A stretch of 64,000 nt of DNA from positions 19,586,855 through 19,650,854 of the forward strand of contig OZ020491.1 of the NCBI GenBank assembly GCA_963971405.1, read 5' to 3'. Positions 9,765 to 17,688 of this stretch are shown piece after piece. Made by a program: the position numbers and the translations under genes. The notes under the pieces are model-generated. The model worked only from the letters and a program-made list of their open reading frames with translations. It ran no database searches and was not told the DNA's origin. Numbering within the stretch: the stretch's first letter is position 1; the number at the start of each line of letters is the position of its first letter. Source of the stretch: Psococerastis gibbosa. Its lineage: Eukaryota > Arthropoda > Insecta > Psocodea > Psocidae.

Positions 9765-10985
9765 CAAATCTCTATATATATACAAATGAATCCCTATTTC
9801 CCTTGGTCCCGGCATCACGCGCAAACGGCTGGACTGATTTCACTTTTTTTTTTTTTTTTTTTTCAGGAGAAGGATCTTATGAAAGAAACAATTAAAAATG
9901 ACCTTTTTCCCGAAATAAGAGACTAATTTTCCTATTTTCAACCCATATACATTGGTTTTCCTACACTGCGGAAAACCCGATAAAAAATATCCAGAACCAC
10001 TACGGCCAAAATGGCTTCGTAGCGGTATTCGGTGAAGCTTCGGCCAACTTTCCCCTGAAGTCCCCTATCTATCCCATACCTGACTGCTTCTGGATAACTA
10101 AAAAAGTAAAAACGTGCAGCAACTCGAAAAAATGTCAGTTTTCGACGAAAAAACGCGTTTTTCGGGGAAAATTTTCGCGGGGAAAAAATAGATTTGAAAA
10201 ATTTATAGCCACTTTGCTACTTTCCACGATTCTTGCTCTTTACAACTGCATAACCGGTTTTGCTTCTCGACTAGCGGTTCCGCTACAGCTAGGTACTCAA
10301 GGGGGACGTGAAAGTCGCTTTCATGCGGGAAAAGGGTACTCTTAACGGTGCATGCATAAAGTTAAAAAATTCCACAGCCGATAATTTTTAAACGACATGA
10401 TAAATTAATATATCGTCGAAGGCAGTATGAGTGGGGGTTTCAAGCGAGTATGCAAAAAGTGGTTCCATCCTTCCCCCTCCCCTTTAAAATCGGGTCAAAC
10501 AGGAAATTTCACTAGATCTTCCCGAAAATATTCCAGTTTTCTATAATTTCGAAAAATCTACCTACTTTTTCGGGGCCACAATGTTTCGTAAATTTGCAAT
10601 TTTGCATGTTGTTTACTAATAAAAACAAATTATCAACAAATAAAGGCCTAATATTTCGGCGACAGTATGGACATCTTCAAGTTTCACGTTAAAAATGGCC
10701 TATGTTTTGCTTCCGATTGCTATAATATGTATTTTATATGGAAAAAAATATCACACATTATACTACTTTACCGGTTTAATGTAACTATCGTACACTATTA
10801 ACATAATTCCCCAATTTAAGAAGACATATTATAATAACGAATCCCTATATCCCTATGTCACGGCATCACGCGTGAACGGCTGGACCGATTTCACGATTTT
10901 TTGTTTGTCATTGTCAGGAGAAGGTTGTAATGAAAGAAAAAAATTTAAAAAATACGCGGAAAATTAGAAAATTCTGCGCCCACTG
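9765..10985 (+). mobile_element. Possible Helitron-like element, unclassified
   Basis: Two direct copies of one module (GGCATCACGCGCAAACGGCTGGACTGATTTCAC near 9811 and its relative near 10861) enclose about 900 bp with no coding sequence. The right side ends in the GC-rich palindrome GGCGAGCTACCGCTCGCC (about 11000-11020). Similar non-coding families with a 3' hairpin are often Helitron-related; I cannot confirm class without termini from other copies. Confidence 0.3.
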
Positions 10986-11024
10986 CGAGGCCCCGAAGGG
11001 GCGAGCTACCGCTCGCCGCAGGTA

Positions 11025-11529
11025 ATTTTAATGCATACTGAGCAATGAAACATAAAACTAATAAACCATAACCTAATAATGCAATATTCATCTAATTACT
11101 AATTGGTCGTCAAACCTCTTATTAAGTCGTCTTTTTGCAAATAATAACAGTAACATAATCAAAACATTGGTTAATATCAATAATTCCAAATGCCGCACGT
11201 TTTAATTAAATCAATTATTTTTAATGGGCTGGGCTATATAATTGGATACTGAATGGCTAAGCAGCAGTATTGAACACTACTCAACTGTTGTTTTTAACGC
11301 CTGCTTTCAGCATTTCTGCTTTAAGCAACCCTGTCAGCCTGGCGGGGGGAGTGAGTCTGTTTGTTAACTTGAGGCACCCAAAGGGCAGACTCTATCACCT
11401 AGGGGAAAGGGGAGTTGACTAACAGGGTGAACCTCCTGATTATAGTGGATTCCGAACCACTTGGGGAACATGGTAAAGTCACACGATTAAATCGGAGGTG
11501 ACCAGGACTACTCACTACTCAACTGAAAA
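11025..11529 (+). promoter_or_regulatory. Unit 3 promoter, leader split by a SINE
   Basis: The block is conserved, but the E-box is mutated to CACGTT (about 11197-11202). TATATAAT lies at 11235-11242. A SINE fragment (11288-11512) sits in the 5' leader between the start of transcription and the ATG, lengthening the leader by about 238 bases including the duplicated target. Confidence 0.6.
11288..11512 (-). mobile_element. 5'-truncated 5S-type SINE in the unit 3 leader
   Basis: This is the reverse complement of the 3' part of the element at 40543-40893; the 5S-like head is missing. It is flanked by the perfect 13-bp duplication CACTACTCAACTG (11275-11287 and 11513-11525). Units 1, 2 and 4 show the uninterrupted leader. 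Confidence 0.85.
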
Positions 11530-13913
11530 ATGTTTCGTCTCTGCTTGGTATCCCTCGCTGTCTTGGGGGTTGCCCTCAACGGCACGGGCAAGTAACTAAG
11601 GCAGATAAAGATAATCTTCGGGTTTCTTAGAAACTGACCACAATTACGTTTTTATAGAAAAGAAAACAACCCTTGACGCAATTGGCACCTTGCTCTGTGG
11701 TAACAGATAAATTAAGAGAAGAAACACAGTAATTCCATTACCACTCGGTATGTTTCATCGAAACTACTGAATTTATAATAGTCTCTTATTCATAGGGTCC
11801 TTTAAGAGACAACAGGATTTCGGAAATTTCGGAGACTACTTAAGGAGGCAATGTAAGTTTCCAGTATGTTTCGCAAAGGCAGACTAACTGTAACACCAAA
11901 TGTGGTAAACAATACGTAATGAATGAATGAATGAATGAATGAAACGTGTATTGAAATAAAAACAGTTAATAAATAATAATTGTAAGGTCAAGTAGTGAAG
12001 ACTATTAGACCCATAACAATTTTCCCTGCCCTAAAACTAAAATAAAAAATTTCAATAAATTAAACAATATATTGCACTATTAAGCTAAACTTATCTTATT
12101 ATACTAAACTAGAACTAGTTTTCCCCTCCTCCCCCCTCGAGCATTGCAAGACGTGGTTCATACTTCATGTTCCACTTTGCGGCGATATGAATATAAGCAT
12201 TCCTTTTTTAGCTTTGTAAAATCTACAGCTATACTTAACTATTAAAATACGTAAAACCCTACTATTTTGCTCTTATATTTTAAATTTTTCCTTATCCTGC
12301 CTGATGACGTCTTAAGGTCTACTTAGTTTTGCCCCCGCCATCATTCTAAAACTACGCCTCTGAGTATAAGGAAAGTTTAATGATGGTCGAAATTATCAAT
12401 TTTCATATTCCAACGGATTTACACGTTTTGAGGTACCAGGAAGACAAAATAAGTGGTTTTTACGATTTGTCTTATCTGTTGGTCGGTCTCTAACTCGAAT
12501 TTAGGCCAAACTGTTCTTTAGAATTTGATGAAATTCGGCTTGTAGCTTTATAACAATATTGTCGAGAGTTTACTTCTTCATTTTTTGGATAAGTTAAATT
12601 TCGGGGCATTCTTCTGCCACAAAAATCCCCTAAATACTATGCAATGATCCTCACAAATCACCATTTACGAACACCTATGCTTTTAGTTCTATTCTATTTT
12701 TTCTGTGTCAGATTATGAACGCGGGTGGGTCCCGGCCAGATTTTCGGAGGGGGCCGTTCCGGGAAAAGAGGGTGTATACTAACAAACTATATCAATTTTT
12801 GGCGATTGTGCAAAATTGGTGTGTTCGTTTAGAGAGCATTACTTGAATAGCCCATGCGCCCGATGGAGATACGTAAGGAGGAGCCCGGGGGTCTCTTAGG
12901 GGCGGAAAATGTGAAAATACAAATGCAAAATAGTGGGTTTTACCATTTTTCACATCACTATAATCCGTAACTTAAACATGGAAGACATATTCATATTACC
13001 GTACTAAGGTTTTTGTTTAGAATGTCCTATTTTTGATAGTGTACGCAAATTTTTCTCAGGAGGGGCTATGGCCCCCATGGCCCCCCCTCCCTCTGGACCC
13101 ACCACTCTTATGAACCACAATATATGGACCAGTACAACCCTATGAGCCAATACTACCATATGGGACAAGCCGCCATGGGCCAATACTACTCTATGGGACA
13201 ACCCATCGTGGGCGTATACAAACCCCTGTGGGACAACCCGCCGTTGGCGTGTACAAGAATTTTCAGCAACGTTTATTGTAACTTTCCTATTAATACGAAA
13301 GTACAAGGATAGTTTTAAAATGATGGTCGAAATGATCTACTTTCATATTCCAACGGATTTACACGTTTTGAGGTACCAGGGACACAAAATAAGCGGTTTT
13401 TAACGAAATGTCTTATTTGTTGGTCGGCCTCTAACTCGATATTAGGCCAAACTATTTTTTTAGAATTTAATAAAATTTGGATTGCAGGCTCATAATAATA
13501 TTGCCGAGAGTTCCCCTCTGCATTTTTTTTGGACAAGTTAAATTTCGGGGCATTCTTCTGCCACAAAAATCCCCTAAATACTATGCAATGGTCCTCACCA
13601 ATCACCACCTACCTACACTTTTGGTTTTATTTTATTTTTTTCTGTGTCAGACTATGAACCACAAGCCACAAGCCAGTACAAACCAATGAGAGAAGCCGCT
13701 ATGCGCCAGTACAATCCTATGAGCCCTTACTACCCTATCGAACTAGGCGTCGTGCGCCAATACTATCCTATGGGACAAGCCACCATGGGCCAATACTACC
13801 CTATGGGACAAGCCGCCAGCGCCATGGGCCAATACTACTCTCTGGTACAACCCGCCGAGGGCGTATACAACAACTTTCCATGGCAACCACCCTCCCACGG
13901 CCAGAAGAACTAA
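11530..13913 (+). CDS. Unit 3: secreted QYYPMGQ-repeat protein, 3 exons, GC donor
   Basis: Exons 11530-11587, 11796-11852 and 13651-13913 join in phase 1 to give 125 residues. The signal peptide is MFRLCLVSLAVLGVALNG. Exon 2 encodes GSFKRQQDFGNFGDYLRRQ. Exon 3 begins YYEPQATSQYKPMREAAMRQ and ends NNFPWQPPSHGQKN at TAA 13911-13913. Intron 1 uses a GCAAGT donor, so the gene depends on GC-AG splicing. A broken duplicate of exon 3 (12712-13312, with a hAT insertion) lies in intron 2 and must be skipped. The QYYPMG repeats are fewer and less regular than in unit 1. It may be expressed at a low level or be decaying. Confidence 0.5.
12123..12362 (+). mobile_element. Truncated copy of the intron 2 hAT MITE
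   Basis: It matches 3040-3276 in unit 2 and keeps the right terminus TACGCCTCTG. The left end, including the CAGGGGCGTA terminus, is deleted. Its presence at the same intron position as in unit 2 shows insertion before units 2 and 3 separated. Confidence 0.7.
12721..13107 (+). mobile_element. hAT-type MITE in the first exon 3 copy of unit 3
   Basis: TTATGAAC flanks the element at 12713-12720 and 13108-13115. The ends GCGGGTGGGTCC and GGACCCACCACTC match the unit 2 element at 3620-4027. It splits the disused exon 3 copy and carries no gene. Confidence 0.85.
13108..13312 (+). pseudogene. Disused exon 3 copy inside unit 3 intron 2
   Basis: After the insertion the sequence resumes YEPQYMDQYNPMSQYYHMGQ and then passes directly into intron-2-like sequence near 13260 (CAACGTTTATTGTAACTTTCC). 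About 340 bases of intron 2 plus exon 3 follow again (13317-13913). The arrangement fits unequal crossing-over that duplicated the intron 2 and exon 3 segment. Confidence 0.65.
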
Positions 13914-14114
13914 ATGGGACAACCGCCATGGACCACACAACCCAATGACAAACCTGCCATGGCTCAGCGCAAAATTACGGGAATACCCATAATATTGAGC
14001 AACTCATTAATGGAATATGCGAAAGGGCTGCTGGTGACTATGACGACTTTCGCAAATGACAAAACCAATTCGGCCACTTCGAAAATTTCTTCTCGTGAAA
14101 AATTGAATCACTAG
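13914..14114 (+). pseudogene. Relic of the C-terminal domain downstream of the unit 3 stop
   Basis: Directly after TAA the frame stays open for 66 codons to TAG (14112-14114): MGQPPWTTQPNDKPAMAQRK, then IILSNSLMEYAKGLL and an ending SKISSREKLNH. Unit 5 has the equivalent domain in frame without a stop, ending SKISSSEKLSRQL. This is a former C-terminus, or a readthrough extension if the TAA were bypassed. Confidence 0.6.
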
Positions 14115-14314
14115 CTTTAGCCTTATCTATGTCTCTAACCCCAATACGATTACAGTGCCATTCATTAATGACTAGAAAATAATAAACGCATTTTCAAACT
14201 ATTGCTTTACTATAGTGGGTCCTCCCTCACTGCAAGTAGTTTGTCAAGGCCTAATACTCTCCTGTCGTGCCGGAACGCAAGGGGCTAGGAGAATATTGGT
14301 TTTGGTTAACGAGC

Positions 14315-15515
14315 TTGTCCAGTTTCTGAAGGAGAATCCATCAAAAACACCTCTAATGCTATTCAAACCCATACATAAGGAAATAAATTTTGAACTAAGT
14401 CTGAGTATATCCGACTTCAGGGTAGAGATGGAGGATACTCCAAAGAAATATTTGGCCATGCTCGTTGACAGTGAACTTACGTCGACTGACCACGTAGATG
14501 CTGTGGCCAGCAAAGTATGTGCTGGACTGTTCGTACTGAGGAACACGAAAAGAATAAATAATTACATTACTCCTGACTTTGTGGTATTTCATTTTAATAA
14601 ACAAAAAATAACAAAAACTTAGAGTTTTAGAAAAACTTGTCATAACAACCCGAATTAGTAAAACCCAAATAATCGTTAAGAAATTAACTTTGTCTAAGAA
14701 ACCCACTTGTGCTAGTATAAAACCCTGAGCGCTTTCGGCAAGAACTGCCATCTACAGAGGGAAACCCACTAGCACAGTTACACCTTATCTGCGATTTGAG
14801 ACTTGCACAACTCGAGGAGAAGATGCAAATTTACTAGGGAGGTTGTGCTAGTGCTAATGCATGTGCTAGTGGGTTTCCCTCTGTAGATGACAGTTCTTGC
14901 CGAAAACGCTCAGGGTTTTATACTAACACAAGTGGGTTTCTTAGACAAAGTTAATTTCTTAACGATTATTTAGGTTTTACTAATTCGGGCTGTTAAAACG
15001 TTTTTTTATGAAAAGCATATCAGACAACCACTAAGCACTATCAATTTACTCCTCCCTGGTTCAAAATCATATAGCATACGGAATCGCATTCTAGGGAGCA
15101 AGCTCTAAATACAATCTTGAGAGAATTTTTAAGCTTCAGAAGAAAGCGATTCGATAGCTCTGTGATGGTTTGCCCATAGTCGCATCATGTCATCCACATT
15201 TCAAAAATCTGGGCATTCTAACGGTACCATCTCTCAATGTTCTGGAGGTGTGCACCTATGTAAAGAAGATGTATGGCACCTTGCCTAGGCTGGGTGACAC
15301 TCAGGCCTATGGTACTAGGGGCCGGGATGATCTCGTGATCCATATGAATAGAACCAGTAGGTATGAGGGTAAACCAGCCTATGCAGGTGCTAGATACTTA
15401 CAAGGGCCGCCTAGGAACATTAGAGAGTTGGAAGAAATGACAGCATTTAGAAGTAAACTAAAGGGGCACCTCACAGACCAATGCTTATTTGTGGAGGACA
15501 TGATGTGGAACTAGA
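14315..15515 (+). mobile_element. Jockey-like LINE 3' relic with a foldback insertion
   Basis: RT C-terminal sequence (YLAMLVDSELTSTDHVDAVA, about 14450-14505) and the tail GRDDLVIHMNRTSRYEGKPA to FVEDMMWN (about 15320-15513) are visible. The two parts are separated by an insertion from about 14556 to 15010. It is the parallel of 4626-6420 and shows that the relic belongs to the duplicated unit. Confidence 0.65.
14640..15003. repeat. Large inverted repeat (foldback element)
   Basis: The arm at about 14642-14778 (GAATTAGTAAAACCCAAATA to GGGAAACCCACTAGCAC) is the near-exact reverse complement of about 14862-15000. The spacer is about 85 bases. Unit 2 lacks it, and imperfect GAAAAG(A/C)ATA copies on both sides suggest an 11-bp target duplication. 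There is no coding sequence. A transcript would form a stem of about 135 bp. Confidence 0.85.
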
Positions 15516-15579
15516 CAGCCGGTGTTCTTCTCATGATTCTATAGGTATATTGCTCAAGGCTATTTTTAAGTGTTTCATT

Positions 15580-16380
15580 TATTGCTTTCCAATTTATATG
15601 TAGTATAAGGAAAGCTTTGTGATGGTCGAAATTTTCGATTTTGAGATTTCAACGGATTTACACGTTTTGAGGTCCCAGGAACCCAAAAAACGATTTTTAC
15701 GAAATGTCTGTCTGTCTGTCGCTCTGTCTGTATGTCTGTCTGTCTGTCTGTTCGTCGATTTCCAGGCAAACTACTCTGTCGATTTTGATGAAATTCGGCA
15801 TTTAGGTTCAAAAAAATCATACCTCGGGACCATTTTTTTATTTTGAGCTAACTCAATTTGGGGGGATTTTCTTCTCAAAAAACTCATAAAAAACGTCTAA
15901 AAAAAATATTTCTCAAAAACGGCTCCAACGATTTCTTTTAAATTCGCATATACTGTAGTCGTTATTAATGTAGACAAAATGCGGGGGGCCGCTTGCCCCT
16001 TGATAGTTTGCTTCTGGGGGTAAAAAAATAAAAATAACTCAATATTCATGAAAAATGACTAAAAAATCATTTGTCTGCTAAATTTCTGATTTCTACCTTC
16101 AGTCATGTTTTAGGTGTTAAATTGAGTAACGAAACCGGACACGTTGCTTTCGCAAAAAAACATTTTGGTTTTCGTGAAAATTTTTTTTTTTGAAAAAATG
16201 ATAGAAAATTCACGCTCAAATGCATTGCGTGCCCTGCCATTATTGCTGCATGGTAATGTGTTGGTCTGACCTATCTAGAATTTACCTCACCTCCAGTGAC
16301 GTCAGGTAGACAACCCCCCCCCCCCACCCCCCAGATTTCGAAAATTTAGCAATAGGAAAATTATAAAAAATATAAAAATA
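15580..16380 (+). repeat. Interspersed repeat with (CTGT)n, family X
   Basis: The sequence starts near GCTTTCCAATTTATATGTAG and TATAAGGAAAGCTTTGTGATGG. It continues through TTTACACGTTTTGAGGTCCC, a (GTCT)n run and GATTTTGATGAAATTCGGC, and ends near a poly-C run (about 16314-16330). Related copies are at about 25160-25640 and 25640-26500 (both -), 48390-48480 (-) and 50405-51030 (+). It has no coding capacity. Shorter, older copies form the 3' half of intron 2 in units 1-3. Confidence 0.65.
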
Positions 16381-16384
16381 AAAT

Positions 16385-16940
16385 CAGTAGTGAACAAATC
16401 ACGACAACAGCCATTGCACAAGGGTCAGTCCTTGCACCTTTGTTGTACTTAATATATACAAACAATTTACCTGACGGACTAACTACGGACAAATCAACAG
16501 TATTTATGTTTGCGGATGATACAGCAATAGTAGTATATGAGAAAAACTTAGGCAATGCAGTACAAATTATGAAAGAAAAATTCGAACTACTACAAAAATA
16601 CTCACACGACCACAAACTTACGATAAACGGTAAAAAAAACTAAAATGCATATCAGATCACCACAATATAAAACTGAACTAGTGAGGGTTATAAAACACGA
16701 TAACAAATGTCTACATGAAAATAAACAAACATATGAATGCGATATAAAAGATCTGAAAAAATACAGGGAAATAAAACAACAAGTAAAGTCATGGCTCCAT
16801 AGTAAAATCGAATAAATTTTTAATTTAAATTAAAATAACAGAATACTAGACATGGCCTACAGACGTCTCAAAAAGGTACAAGTACATATAGGGAAGAACT
16901 TGCAGACAGACCAATTGGTCTTGCAAGACTTCAGACATCC
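16385..16940 (+). mobile_element. LINE reverse-transcriptase fragment
   Basis: In frame are AIAQGSVLAPLLYLIYTNNL and VFMFADDTAIVVYEKN, the RT FADD box (about 16510-16545), then HDHKLTINGKKN with a stop. Out-of-frame continuation (MHIRSPQYKTEL) follows after 16640. It is a short, dead LINE piece ending in a poly-A run near 16965-16980. Confidence 0.75.
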
Positions 16941-16979
16941 TGACAAAAACATTAAATAAATAGAAAAAAAAAAAAAAAA

Positions 16980-17400
16980 ATTACCTCGAAATTACTAATT
17001 TTCTCTAACTACTAAATGATAAATGGGAAAGCATGTTCGAGTAAACTCGAACCGGTTCTTTATTTATTGTTATTGTGTCTTTCGTTTTAGAACGCCTATT
17101 GTTACTTTGACTCAATATAGAGATATTCTATTCTACTCTATTCCCTGCCACAACAGTCCATTAAAAAGATTGACCCCAAATGCATACGTGCAGTCTCCAG
17201 CGGACCTCCACTAGCACCATCTACCCACCCCTAGATCGGTCTTTCCAACAACCTTCCGCCATCCTGAACCATTCTCCCCTCGTTGTAACTTATTAAACCT
17301 CATAAAGGATGACTTGTTGTAATCTTGAATAACCTTTGCTATTTGTACACGAATTCGATTAATGTCCCGCATTATTACTATATGCCTAAAAATAGTAATT
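16980..17400 (+). repeat. Duplicated intergenic flank before unit 4
   Basis: No gene is seen. The segment repeats the 6520-7060 flank (TTTTAGAACGCCTATTGTTA, CAGTCTCCAGCGGACC, GATGACTTGTTGTAAT) and leads into the promoter module, marking the boundary between units 3 and 4. Confidence 0.6.
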
Positions 17401-17688
17401 GCTCCCTGCGCACAAATTTAATATAATTTTAATTTAATGCATACTGAGCAATGAAACATACCTAAAACTAACAAACCACTACGTTAATAATGTAATATTC
17501 ATCTAATTGGTCGTAAAACCTCATATTAAGTCGTCTTATAACAAATAATAAAAGTAACTTAATCAAAACATTGCTTAATATTAGTAATCCTAATTGCCAC
17601 ACGTGTTTATTAAATCAATTATTTTTAATGGGCTGGGTATATATGCGGATACTGAACAGGTAAGCATTGAACACTCCTCGACTGAAAA
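17400..17688 (+). promoter_or_regulatory. Unit 4 promoter module
   Basis: CACGTG lies at 17600-17605 and TATATATG at 17638-17645. The leader is slightly shorter than in the other units (TAAGCATTGAACACTCCTC). Spacing from E-box to TATA box is the same as in units 1 and 2. Confidence 0.65.

Noticed and set aside
15700-15760. A CRISPR-like array or functional microsatellite at the CTGT/CAGA runs
   Set aside because: The runs are tetranucleotide expansions inside an interspersed repeat that recurs in the window; there are no spacers.
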